Below, one piece after another: positions 1 to 11,900 of a stretch of DNA of 64,000 nucleotides; the first letter of the stretch is position 1, and every line of letters starts with the position of its first letter. The notes beneath the pieces are model-generated. The model had not been told where the DNA came from. It ran no database searches and saw only the letters and a list, made by a program, of their open reading frames with translations. A program made the position numbers and the translations under genes. The stretch comes from Labia minor (Eukaryota > Arthropoda > Insecta > Dermaptera > Spongiphoridae): positions 19,060,491 to 19,124,490 of the forward strand of contig OY720345.1 in the NCBI GenBank assembly GCA_963082975.1, given 5' to 3'.

Positions 1-157
1 TTTTAAATAAGAACACAAAAAGAAATGAATGTTTCATGAAATATACTGATTGAAACAAAATGGATGAAAACCTTTTACTACTTTCAACCAAATACTATGT
101 ACCATTCGGAGCATCCGTCTAGGTGTGAAGAGCGCCGAAGGCGCTCTGAGCAGCTAG
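1..157 (+). mobile_element. Helitron 3' end (left-truncated by window)
   Basis: This is the last part of the Helitron family that is seen whole at 20411-23274, 56582-59776 and 60685-62103. It shares the stretch before the tail and the GC-rich hairpin AGAGCGCCGAAGGCGCTCT. It ends in CTAG followed by T, which fits the Helitron rule of a 3' CTRR end inserted before T. It is more diverged than the other copies, and the hairpins around position 105-120 are partly lost. The body lies outside the window. Confidence 0.65.
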
Positions 158-464
158 TAAAATTATAAGAAATATTATATCTTAAATATATATCTATTAT
201 TTAATTAACATGCACTATAAAATTAAATAAATTAAATAAATCTTTTCAAATGCATACTAATAATAATAATATATATTAAGTTTTATTTATTATTTTTTTA
301 ATATTCCTAAACATTGCAAAGCTTACACAATCTTTTTAATAATACATATTAACTATCATTAAATTAATTATATTATTACAAATATATAATTAAGCATTTG
401 TTAAAACTATTTAAATTCTAAACTATAAACTATTTATATTCTTCTTAAAATAATTATTTTTATT
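158..464. other. AT-rich 3' flank of OR-A
   Basis: No gene is visible. The stretch aligns with 8690-8974 and 23716-24713 in the other two cassette units, so it is part of the duplicated cassette. The site at 352-359 (CTATCATT) is the uninterrupted version of the place where a hAT element sits at 23912-24603 in unit 3. Confidence 0.6.
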
Positions 465-3400
465 TTATTCATTTAAATTCATCATTAATGCAAAAATCTG
501 ATAAGAGCCTTTGATGATCTGCAAAACAATATATATTATGTAAAAGTAGGTATTTAAAAATTTTAAAGGAGCAGGGATATTATTTTAAATAATTTATTTT
601 TTGGAAATTAATAATATCAATTGATAATAATTGTTATAAAATCAAACTATATTAATGATTATAACATAAGTGGACTTTATTAATAAAAATGAATTTAAAT
701 GATTGAATACTAACCACTGAAAAGGTATCCAGATGAAGTATAAATATTTCGCCAACTTTTATTTTTAATACACGTTTCAATTGATTTTGTAATATAAGTA
801 TATACAAACGAAAATATTTTGGTGATAACTCCCAACCACAATAGAAGATGGAAGTTTCCATTTTATTTGACTTTATTATACATGAAAGAAAAAAATAGGT
901 AAATTTTAGGTAGGGGCAACCGGGGAGACTCTGGACACTTTTTGTTTCTCAATTTTTTTCTAAGTCGTTTCAAAGATTAGAACATTTCTCAAGATGTCAT
1001 TAGGTAGCCTGAAGATTAACGTTCATCCGAGATTTTTTAAAAGCCGCTAGAAATTCTCTTTTCACTGACGTTTTCAACCAAATTTTTCTTATTCCAGGTT
1101 TTCTCTTTGATGCTCCTCTGAAGAACATTTCATTCGTTCGTGACTAAGTCCGCCTCTGATTTCTTAAAGAAGAGATGTGCCTTCTTGAAGCCACCCTGCC
1201 TCAAAGGGTTGTGTTTCTAATGCCAATTTTTGTATGTTTTTCGCAAGTATTTAAGAAAATCTCGGCCATTTTTCCTGTTTGAAATGTTCATCCTAGTGCT
1301 CACACGACACAATTATTTTAGCTCGAAAATGCAAAGAGAGTTCGAGAAAATCGAACTGTATATTCATTGCCTCCCCTTGTCAAGAATCTCCTCGGTCTTG
1401 CCCATATATATATAGAAGAATAATATAAAATATTTTTTCTCACAATATACTTACTTTCTCTTGTAAAGCTTGACCAAATGCACAAAGACAGTATAATTGC
1501 ATTAATAGCCATGTAACATAGAGCATTGCATGCATTGCACTAAAGCCCATCTATTAAAAATAAACAAATAAATAAAGAATAATAAATTAATTAATTTTAT
1601 TTTATTACATTCAAGACTTAAACTTTAAAGATGCAATGATTAAAGATGATTATATTTCACAAGTAAATAAAATTTTATCTCAAGCTAAACAAAGAATTGT
1701 AATTTATAGATAAAGTTAATCCGCTTTCAGGACCTCCTAAATATTTTGTTGAAAGTCCCTTTCCATTAGTTTTATATTTATTTTGTTTCATTCAGTTCTT
1801 GTCACAGTTTTTTTCATCACCTCCTCCAAGAAAATGATTAATTGTGTGATATTTCTCTGAGGATACCCTTTAAATTTATAATAAAAAAAAATAAGTTGAC
1901 CTGTGGCCAGGTCCGAACCGACCGACGGTTTGAAATAAATTAATTTCCAGCTACAGAAACAATTTCAAATAATTTTAATATATCTATTAATGTAATAAAA
2001 AACAGATATGGATATAACATAAATATTTTTAATTTTATTTTATTTATAATATATAGCTGAAGTAGCCGGCGTTGCCGGCGTTACCCGAGGCTGTGACGTC
2101 ATGAAGGGCTGGGTGACGTCATATAATTTTAAATTAAGAAAAACATAATGAAGATGATTTTTCCCGAGGATAAAACCAATACATTCGTGGTGATATGTAA
2201 AAAAATCTCCTTATGTGAAATTTGGTGCGAAAATAACCCTTCCCTTCTTATCGTCGATCGCTAATACTACCACTTCCGGTTTCCGGATTTGCACCAAAAG
2301 TTGATCAATTCATCCCACTGATGCATTAAGTAAATATACCAAATTTCATCAAAATCCGTTAAGCCGTTCAGGCTGTACACATCTATACGGACGGACAGAC
2401 GGACGGACAGACGGACGGACAGACATCATGCTAAAAATACTTTTTTCTGTTAAGAAAATGCATGATTCGTGGAGATATGTAAAAATCTCCACATGTGAAA
2501 TTTGGTGTGAAAACAATACCTCCCTTACTATCGTCGGTCGGTAATTAAATACATGAAGCGAAAACATTTGGCCAACAAATCGATCGCGTGGCCAATTTTG
2601 GTCGATCTTCGAACGATCTCAGAAGGAATTTCGGGTATCTTAGTTTTTGAAGACTAAACAACGTTTTTCCTGATTCCCATACTGAAGATTCAATATTATT
2701 ATTTTTGACAGAATATACATCAAATTCCTTGGTTAGAGACAAACAAACATTAATATTAAAGCAACAAAATAAATTCCAAATCTGCCTTTAGCTGTAGCTA
2801 ATTTGAATTAATAAATATTGTTAATAATTAACCCTGTTTTTAATTTTTATGGGCATGAGTTTTTAGGCCGTTCAAATAATTATTGTTGTTGATTTTTAAG
2901 CAGGTAGATAATTATAGTTGAGTACTAGGTAAACTGATCGAGTTATTGTTTACTTTATATGAAATACAGTGTATTAAATTAAATAAACATTTAACACCCC
3001 TTCTTCCCCATTAGACTAGTTGTCTATGACAATAAGTCGATCGCGACATTCTCTTAAGATAACAAAAGTCGATCTTATACACAAAAAAGTTGGCCTACAC
3101 TAAAATAAATTATAATTTTTTTTTTTGAGTCGTTTATTTGAAAATATCATAAGTTCAAATTAAATTATCTCCCTCCTTCCTTTAATGACAAACCGTGTCA
3201 ACCCCATTTTCAATTTTGCATCTTTTACAAATGCAACCTTTAGTAAAACTATAATTTTCTTAAATGTACATATTCAAATAGACATATTTTTAATACATTG
3301 ATTTTATTATTTTTCAATTTGCTAAAATAACAAAATTATTATAGCACCTCAGCCACAAATGTCCTTTCTATTCGAAATTAGTTTCACTCCTTACTAACCG

Positions 3401-4809
3401 GATCCTTCAGGGAGAATTTAGTCTTCTTCGTCGGGGCACAGCAAGAAGCAGCAAACATTAAACCACTGAGTTCTAACGGATTTATGTTTTAGATTTACCA
3501 CAAGTCCCCTTGACAATGGACATTCTACAAGAACATCATCTACTGTGACTTTGATGTAGCATAGTGTGTGCACCAAAAGGAGCATTTTCTTTAAGAGTCA
3601 GATCTCCTTGTGAAAAGAAGCTCTGACCTAATCTGTCCTGCTCTCTTCTTGATATTGAATGTTTTTTGAGTGATTTTAGAATTAAAATACAAAAAAAAAA
3701 TTTAATTAACTATATACAATGATTAATAGATTTCTCTGAACATGAAATATAATAATAAATTTTATTTTCAATTTATTTGTTATTATTTAAAACTAAAAAA
3801 AAATTATATTTATATTATACTTACTAATATAATTTTAAATAAACTGAAACATAAACAAAAAAATGTTGTACCAAACTGCATGATTGCTTTAATTGTATAT
3901 AATTCTTCATATTTGGGAATATATCTAAAAATAATATTAATAATATATTATATTATAAAAACAAAATATAGGTATATATTTAAATTTTATTATATTTTTT
4001 TAAATGATTATTCTTAATATTCACTTTATAACTCTTTGATGTAATATAATATATTTTATTAATTTCTTTTTCATCATTTTTCTAATTAATTCTTCGTCTT
4101 TTTCTTCATTGATATTAGGATAATTTTTTTTTAATATTTCGATTGAATCCTCTTTCAAATGAAGAATACCATCCGATAAAAATTCTAATTGACTTATTGG
4201 ATGTAATAGAAATGAATAATTGAGCATATCTGTTAATGGATATGCAATTGTACCAACAAATGATATTTGTAAATTTAAATAAAACATGAATTTATAACTG
4301 AATGATGATGGATCTTCCATAAAATCACCATAATAGATATCAATAAAAAAATTCAATTTTCCTGTAATTGCATAATGTATCATTTGAGATGTAAAATAAG
4401 CAATTGTTGCAACAGGTGTATAAGCTTCATAAAATTTTGAAAATTTTATAAAGGTCCTTTGATATTGATTGATAATTTGTTGAATACGTGGATTGGTGCC
4501 ACCAATTTCTGTTTGATATTGAAGATCGTCACGTATTTCAGCAATTATTCGACGATATTTGTAACGAAAATGGTAAATGGTTTGAATATTCGTTTGAAGG
4601 AGGATCATTGCAATTAGATAAGATAGGTAATCGACATTTTCGAGGGTAATTTTCATCAGAAGAGAAAAGACCCATCCAAAAGCGATAATATTATGTATCA
4701 TACAAATACTTAGGAGATAAAAGCCAAATAAACGAGATAATAATGATGGCTTTTTTTCAGACTCCAAATTCAATCCCAAACGAAAATATTTTTTCAATAA
4801 ACGATCCAT
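465..4809 (-). CDS. Odorant receptor OR-A, five exons, complete
   Basis: Insect odorant receptor (7tm_6 family), expected to act as a ligand-tuning subunit with Orco in the membrane of olfactory neuron dendrites. Exons on the minus strand: 4809-4025, 3924-3825, 1550-1455, 870-715 and 518-465. They sum to 1191 bp, or 396 aa plus stop, close to the usual length of about 400 aa. All introns are GT-AG; intron 1 splits codon 262 after its second base and the others are phase 0. Hydrophobic segments lie near residues 28-50, 60-76, 128-146, 172-200, 271-294 and 296-320, with a last one near the C-terminus. Family hallmarks are the TM6-like exon 3 (start MGFSAMHAMLYVTW), FYCGWE in exon 4 and the short last exon with SYQIFALMMNLNE. 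The splice frame is reproduced in two paralogues at 8975-16693 and 24714-29210. The long intron 2 holds a Helitron-like repeat. Which odorant it binds cannot be read from sequence. Confidence 0.88.
1892..2544 (-). mobile_element. Helitron-like short element, family H1
   Basis: A 653-bp repeat inside intron 2 of OR-A. One end is TTACCGACCGACG and the other has CGTCGGTCGGTT followed by the hairpin GACCTGGCCACAGGTC, so it has subterminal inverted repeats and one end hairpin. A GGACGGACAGAC microsatellite block lies at about 2387-2424 and a TGACGTCA palindrome near 2096. No target duplication is seen. These traits fit non-autonomous Helentron-type elements (HINE/DINE-1-like); this class is inferred. 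Other copies: 15326-15694, 21650-22317, 27843-28211 and 54879-55533, with partial ones at 50481-50700 and 51766-52142. The strand follows the copy at 21650 taken as plus. Confidence 0.6.
2545..3700. other. Rest of OR-A intron 2, unit-specific
   Basis: There is no open frame with a recognisable product. Short GATCGCG and TTGGCC motifs recur near 2565-2605 and 3036-3090, but I could not define element ends. This stretch has no counterpart in units 2 and 3, so it was inserted here or lost there. Confidence 0.4.
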
Positions 4810-5509
4810 TTTAATTGTCTATGATTACATTCAACAAACAAACTATCAAATATCTTCCTGAACAATTTAACTTTCAATAAATAATATATATATATACACA
4901 AATAAATAAATAACAGCCATTTTTCATTTATTATTTATATATTTTCTTGTTTTCTTTTTCTTGTTACAAATTATATCTTCTTATTCCTTTGATAATAGAA
5001 TTCATCAAATTTTAACAAAAAAACAAACAACCACTTGCAGGAGATGATTTAAAAATAATTTATTATAAAACATTATTTTAAAAAAATTCAACTATTTGAT
5101 TTTTAGATATTTATTTATTCTTTTTGATATATGACACTTGAGATGATCACACTTGTTTTGTTAAATAATATAAATATTTAATTCTATTTTATTTACGTGC
5201 AATACCATGAATATTGTAATAGATAATGATAAAGTACATTTATTTAAATTATATTTCGTTCTCTTTTTTTGAATAACATATTATTATTATTATTTATCAC
5301 GAGGATAGATTTAATTAAAATATAAAACAAAAAGAGATTTGTTAATTCATTTGATTATTTATTTTTATATTTTTTTTTTGTATCTTTTATATAATTATTT
5401 TAAAACTCACTCGTATTTTTATTATTTTTTATAAAAATGGATACAGAAAAAAAATTTGGGTCTATGAAATATATTTAAAAAACAAAGAAATTGAACAAAA
5501 TTCTAAAAT

Positions 5510-5640
5510 TAAAATATTTTAAAAAAAGCATTAGACCTGTATTAACGTATTGAGCACAAATCTGGTCTCTTACAAAAAAAATATGAATGATCTTGAAACA
5601 ATACAAAGATGAATTATCAAGAGTATTTTTTTTTAAAAAT
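5510..5640 (+). mobile_element. LINE reverse-transcriptase relic
   Basis: With a few frame changes the plus strand reads RPVLTY, then AQIWSLT, then a run like MNDLETIQRR. This is the thumb region of Jockey/R1/I-type LINE reverse transcriptases. The relic is short and decayed. The same relic sits at 17395-17525 in unit 2, so it predates the cassette duplication. Confidence 0.5.
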
Positions 5641-5710
5641 TGCACATAAAGTGAATATAAAAAAATTGAATAAAAAATTAAAAATAGAAAATATCAACAT
5701 CTATATCTAA

Positions 5711-5990
5711 TCTTATACGAGTAAAAATTGTCTGTATGTTTGTATGGCCATGGGTTCTCAAAACCCGCTCTAACGATTTTTAGAAATTCACACCAGAGAT
5801 AGTATTTATAAAGAAAAATTGAGTTTTATTGATCACATCTTTGGAAAAAATCATCTTCATTAGGTTATTCTTAATTTAAATGTATATATGTGACGTCACA
5901 GCCACCGCCAGTAAGATATATCTATTCTTAAAATAAAATTAAAAATATTTATATTATATCCATATTTGATTTTTTATTTCCATTATTTAC
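5711..5990 (+). mobile_element. Helitron 5' part, older subfamily
   Basis: It begins with a TCTTATACGAGTAAAAATTG-type end like the whole Helitrons at 20411 and 60685, followed by the GCTCTAACGATTTTT block and a TGACGTCA palindrome near 5891. No 3' hairpin tail follows, so it is truncated. Unit 2 has the same insertion at 17592-17890, so it is older than the duplication. Confidence 0.5.
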
Positions 5991-6674
5991 ATACTGCTGG
6001 CTAGACAGACCGAGCTCGGACATTGAGGTGAGAGGAAGGGAGTGAAGAGACTGTGGCCCATGAAAAAAGATTTGTGATCAACTCATAAGACATTTATTTT
6101 TTTTTAATATTTACTTTTAAGTTTTTATTTCTTTTTGAGTTTTATAAATGTAATTAAAAATATATTTAGATTCAAATAAATCTAAATTATTTTATATATA
6201 ACTTGTGATTTAATCAGTGGACAACCTGATTACAATATTATTAATTTTTTTTTACAATAATTTCATTTCACAAAACTTTTTACCAGTATGAATTAGTAAA
6301 TGAGAAATTGAATGTGATTAAATTAAATTCAAAATGCTTTTATCGTGTAAGAATTAAAATAAGGATTTTTATAAAGTTTCTTTTTTATTTACACACACAC
6401 ACAATTATAGATTAGTAAAATGAAAGAATCATACGACAAATTTTAGATTTGTATAAATAATAAATAAATTAACATAAGGATAATAAAATGATAGGATTCT
6501 TAAATGTAATAGATAATTAGTAATAATGTATTTATTAATGGAGTAAATAAAATAGTAAATATATAAATACTAAGTTAAATAAATCAAATTTTTATTGATT
6601 TAATCTACAATTTGTGGTATAAAGTATATAAGTTATATTCAAAGAAAATGTTTTCATTATTAAGCCCATATTTT

Positions 6675-8084
6675 TCAAACATTATGTATTAATAAATGTT
6701 TATCTAAGTGTGATTTATCATTAAATTTCTTTTCACAATAATTACATTCAAAAGGTTTTCCTCCTGTATGAATTATTAAATGTCTATTTAAATTTGATTT
6801 CTGATTAAATTTCTTTTTACAATAATTACATTCAAAAGGATTTTCTCCTGTATGAATTAATAAATGAGTTTTTAAATGTGATTTATCATTAAATTTCTTT
6901 TTACAATAATTACATTCAAAAGGTTTTTCTCCTGTATGAATTAATAAATGTCTATCAAAACTTGATTTCTGATTAAATTTCTTTTTACAATAATTACATT
7001 CAAAAGGTTTTTCTCCAGTATGAATTAATAAATGTGTTTTTAAATTTAATTTCATATTAAATTTCTTTTCACAATAATTACATTCAAAAGGTTTTTCTCC
7101 TGTATGAATTAATAAATGTCTATTTAAAATTGATTTTTGATTAAATTTCTTTTCACAATAATTACATTCAAAAGGTTTTTCTCCTGTATGAATTAATAAA
7201 TGTCTATCAAAACTTGATTTCTCATTAAATTTCTTTTTACAATAATTACATTCAAAAGGTTTTTCTCCACTATGAATTAATAAATGAGTTTTTAAATGTG
7301 ATTTATCATTAAATTTCTTTTCACAATAATTACATTCAAAAGGTTTTTCTCCTGTATGAATTAATAAATGTCTATTTAAATTTGATTTCTGATTAAATTT
7401 CTTTTTACAATAATTACATTCAAAAGGTTTTTCTCCAGTATGAATTAATAAATGTGTTTTTAAATTTAATTTCATATTAAATTTCTTTTCACAATAATTA
7501 CATTCAAAAGGTTTTTCTCCTGTGTGAATTAATAAATGTTTATCTAAACTTGATTTCAATTTCAATTTCTTTTTACAATAATTACATTCAAAAGGTTTTT
7601 CTCCTGTATGAATTAATAAATGTCTATCTAAATCAGATTTCTGATTAAATTTCTTTTTACAATAATTACATTGAAAACGCCTGTCTTCTGTATGGTTTGA
7701 ATCAGTTTCTTTAAATTTTTCGTCTAAATATTTTTCTGAATCCTTTTTGAGTTTTACATCATTTTTGAAAATGGAAAATATTTTTTTATGAAAACATTTT
7801 TTTAGATGTTTAGATAAAAATTCCTCACTTATAAAATACATATGACAATATACACAAGAATATAGAGGACCTAAAAAAATAATTTTTTTCGTTATTTTAA
7901 ATGATTATATTTTTATATATCTAAATATTTTATAATTCAATTTAAGGAATAATATCATTAGAAATAATATTAAAATAAATAATTTTAGAGACAATTAATA
8001 TTACTTTAGATGAAAAAAATATAGAAATAAAAACTAACCTATATATATTGGATATTTTGTGTCTTCTTGTGAATAAAGATCCAT
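6675..8084 (-). CDS. C2H2 zinc-finger protein ZNF-1, 12 fingers, two exons
   Basis: A putative DNA-binding nuclear protein of 413 aa. Exon 1 is 8084-8039 (ATG, 15 codons plus one base) and exon 2 is 7870-6675; the intron is GT-AG and phase 1, and the total of 1242 bp is in frame. Exon 2 opens with an atypical C2HC finger (Cys21, Cys24, His37, Cys41), then a lysine-rich stretch. From about residue 82 there are 12 tandem 28-residue fingers with the linker [12 protein letters not shown] and a KKFN core. Helix variants include QKSDLDR, MKLNLKT, DKSHLKT, EKSSFDR, QKSNLNR and QKSILNR, several used more than once. It lies downstream of OR-A's 5' end on the same strand and is copied with it. No KRAB, ZAD or BTB domain is seen. 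Target sites are unknown. More 5' exons cannot be excluded. Confidence 0.82.
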
Positions 8085-8974
8085 TTTTAATGTATTATAA
8101 ATTATAAAACATATACTAGGTAATAAGTAATATAAATCAGATGGTCTGTGATATAAATGTTTTAAATTTTGATTTTGATTTACAATTAAATATTTGTCTT
8201 TAAGATTACAACCAGATGGGTGAAAAGCAAATTTGACTTCCGGAAACCTTATGTGTTTTTTCTCTTATAATTGTTAGATGGCGCTGCTGTCGACAAATTA
8301 CATTTTTGCCATGGATATATGGAGGTACCATTCCGTTTGTTTTTTGTGGTGGCAGGTGGCACCAAAAAAGTAGGGAGAAATTTTTGAATGAAAAGGAATG
8401 AAATGAAATGTTGAATCTTGACTACTATAAATAGTTGTCATTCTCTTTTAAAGAAGAAACTTATATATAGATAGCACCTCTAATAGGTCTATAAAAATTG
8501 AATACATGTCGTTAGCAACCATGTTTCTCTAATCCTCCCTTTCTAGAGCTTCCCCCTTTGACTACAAATCCGAAAGATATGAATGATATGATATATATTC
8601 TATTTCATCTTTAAATAATTGTTTTTAGTTTATAAAATAAAAAGTTGAAATAATAGTTTGAATTATATTTCTTAGTTTAATTATTTCAATCCATTTCTAT
8701 ATTATATCTTGAATCTATTATTTAATTCGCATGCATTATAAAATTAAATAAATCTTTTCAAATACATACTAATAATAATAATAATATATTAAGTTTTATT
8801 TATTATTTTTTAATATTCCTATAAATTACAAAGCTTACACAATCTTTTTAATAATACATATTTACTATCATTAAATTAATTACTATTACCAATATATAAT
8901 TAAGCATTGGTTAAAACTATTTAAATTCTAAACTATAAAATATTGATATTCTTCTTAAAATAATTATTTTTGTT
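8085..8974. other. Junction between cassette units 1 and 2
   Basis: The 5' flank of ZNF-1 runs into the 3' flank of the next receptor. Around 8261-8280 the sequence reads CTCTTA then TAATTGTTAGATGG. In the next junction a whole Helitron (20411-23274) sits exactly between those A and T bases, so this is its natural empty site. No other gene is visible. Confidence 0.65.
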
Positions 8975-11900
8975 TTAGTTATTTAAGTTCATCATTAATG
9001 TAAATATCTGATAAGAGCCTTTGATGATCTGCAAAACAATATATAAAAGTATATAAAAGTAGGTATTTAAAAATTTAAATGGGGTAGGGATATTATTAAT
9101 TAGTTAATTAATTATATTAATTTATTTTTGTAATAATATTAATTTATATATGTTAATTAACTATTAATTATAAATTAATGTTTATGATTATTAAAGAATA
9201 TATTTTATTATTATGAAAATGTTATAAAATCAAAAACTATATTAATGAGCATAACATACAATACTATAATTCCATAAGCGGAGTTTATTAATAAAAATGA
9301 ATTTAAAAGATTGATTACTAACCTCTGTAAAGGTATCCAAATGAAGTATAAACACTTCGCCAACTTTTATTTTTAAAGCACGTTTCAATTGATTTTGTAT
9401 TATAAGAATATATAAACGAAAATATTTTGGTGATAACTCCCAACCACAATAGAAGATGGAAGATTCCATTTTATTTGACTTTATTATGCATGAATGAAAA
9501 AAATAGGTAAATTTTAGGTAGGTGCAACCTGGGAGACTCTGGACACTTTTTGTTTCTCAATTTTTTTCTAAGTCGTTTCAAAGATTAGAACATTTCTCAA
9601 GATGTCTTTAGGTAGCCTGAAGATTAACGTTCTACCGAGATTTTTTAAAAGCCTCTAGAACATAGGTTCCCAAACTTTTTTTGTGTCGAAGACCCCTTGC
9701 CATGTTTTTAGGTTTTGGGGAGACCCCCTAAATTGATTTATTATAAACAATATAAATGTGTCAAAAGCCATGTCGGAAAAACGATTTACCTTTTTTTTAG
9801 AGACATATTCAAAAAAATCCATGTCGGAAAATAATTTAGCTTTTTTAGATCCAGGAAAACACACACGTGGACCCCGCAGACCCCCATTTTCATTTCATGG
9901 ACCCCCAAATTTGTTATTCGCTGCCGTTGACCCCCTGGAGGTTAAAATAGATGCACAGATAGATTGCCAGTGTTTGTTCCGGTGCAAGCAGAGGCGGATT
10001 ATCCGTAAGGCAAACTAGGCACGTGCCTAGGGGCGTGTAGTTACAAGGGGCGCGCGAGCTCAGAATTTTTAAAATTTATAGTATTATGATGGGCATTTAT
10101 GGCCGATACACGGGCGCCGATAAAGTGATTGCCTAGGACGCTCTAGACCTTTAATCCGCTACTGGGTGCAAGTGAAGCAAATACTGCACTCTTTCAGTCT
10201 GCAGACAACCAGTCTCTTCGAACTCTATGTGGAGGAGTTCCTTGTACAACTGCCGACCTAATCCGGAGTAAAAATTTTTATTTCTCCAGCTTTCGCCTAT
10301 GGTACTCCTCTGAAGAACATTTCATTCGCTCGTGACTAAGTCCGCTTCTTTTTTTAAAAGAAGGGTTGTGTCTTCTTGAAGCCTCCCTCAAATGGTTGGG
10401 TTTCCATGGCCAATTTTTTGAATGTTTATCCCAAGTATTTAAGAAAAAGTCGGCTATTTCCTCTCCAAATGCAAAGAGAGTTCGAGAAAATCGAACTGTA
10501 CATTCATTGCCTCCCTTTGACCAGAATCTCCCCGTTCTCCCCCATATATATAAGAATAATATGAAATATTTTTTCACAATATACTTACTTTCTCTTGTAA
10601 AGCTTGACCAAATGCACAAAGAAAATATAATTGCATTAATAGCCATGTAACATAGAACATCGCATGCATTCCACTAAAGCCCATCTATTAAAAATAAACA
10701 AATAAATAAAGAATAATAAATTAATTAATTTTATTTTATTACATTCAAGATATATATAATTACAGAGACTTAAACTTTAAAGATGCAAAGACTAAATATG
10801 ATTATATTTCGCTAATAAATAAAATTTTATAACAAGAAAAACAAAAAATTTTAATTTTCACATAAAATTAATCCGCTTTCAAAACCTCCTAGATATTTTG
10901 TTGAAAGTCCCTCTCTATTAGTTTTACATTTATTTCGTTTCATTCAGTACTTGTCACAGGTTCTGACAACATCTCCAAGAAAAAAAAATATTTTGAGTTA
11001 TTTCTCTTATGATACCGTTTAAATCTATTTTTATAAGAAAATACTTTAAAATGTGTATATAAAATTATAATATTAAAATAGGCATATGTAAATTTTGATA
11101 AATTTATAAAAAAAATATTTGGTTATTTTTTAATAATTTTCGAATATAATTAGAACTTCTCTCTATTTTAAATTCTAAAAAACTGAAAGCGTTCTAGACA
11201 AGTTAAGAAATTTGGATGCCTCATGCAACATAAATGGGTAAAAGAATTGGCCTGGAAGAAGAGACAATTTATAAGTTTGTTCTAAATCTTAGGAGAATAT
11301 CAATGCGGATTCAGGCCAAATCGGTCAACATTCGATCAAATTTAATCTGGCTAAGAACATTTAATATTTCTGTTCACAAATTATTCAGTGTTTTGGCAAA
11401 GCGTATGACTCAGTTGAATTAAAAACGTATAAAAATTAACAAAATGATAATTTGTATTTGAATATAATGAATCAAACAAATGTAAACGAAATACACAGAT
11501 CATGTGAATAGAAGAGTGCGAAAGACAAGGAAGCGACTTGATTAAGGCGCAGACGAATTGAAAAACCATTGAAACCAAAGATAAGGAGATCTTGAAGAAA
11601 TTTGGAGAGAATAGGTTTTGAATGGTGGTCGGTCAGGACAGAAAGTGTTCTAAAACTACTTGCTGCCACTAATAATTTTCAAATCCTCTAGCGCCACAGA
11701 TTTAGATAAGATTCTTCTAATGGAGAATAATTATGGTCTAGAAAAATTAATACAAAATAAAAAAAAATATTTTAATTTAAATTAATAATGTTAATGAATG
11801 TATATATATTTCAGTTTATCTATAGATAGAACGTTAAAAATATTAATTTTTCTTTTATAAAATGTCTCAATCATTAACTTTGTTCTTGAATTTCATTATA

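Larger units (their letters stand above)
4810..6674. other. OR-A to ZNF-1 intergenic region
   Basis: AT-rich DNA between the receptor start and the zinc-finger stop, closely matched by 16694-18557 in unit 2. It holds a LINE reverse-transcriptase relic and the 5' part of a Helitron (both listed separately). The receptor promoter should lie just right of 4809, but I cannot single out a TATA box in such AT-rich sequence. Confidence 0.6.

Noticed and set aside
3742-4017. 91-codon plus-strand frame, repeated at 14521-14853, 15645-15848 and 28162-28365
   Set aside because: Antisense shadow of receptor exon 2 and its intron.
9758-10018. 86-codon plus-strand frame
   Set aside because: It runs through the hAT MITE and into the next insertion; a proline-rich look comes from CCC runs in the element.
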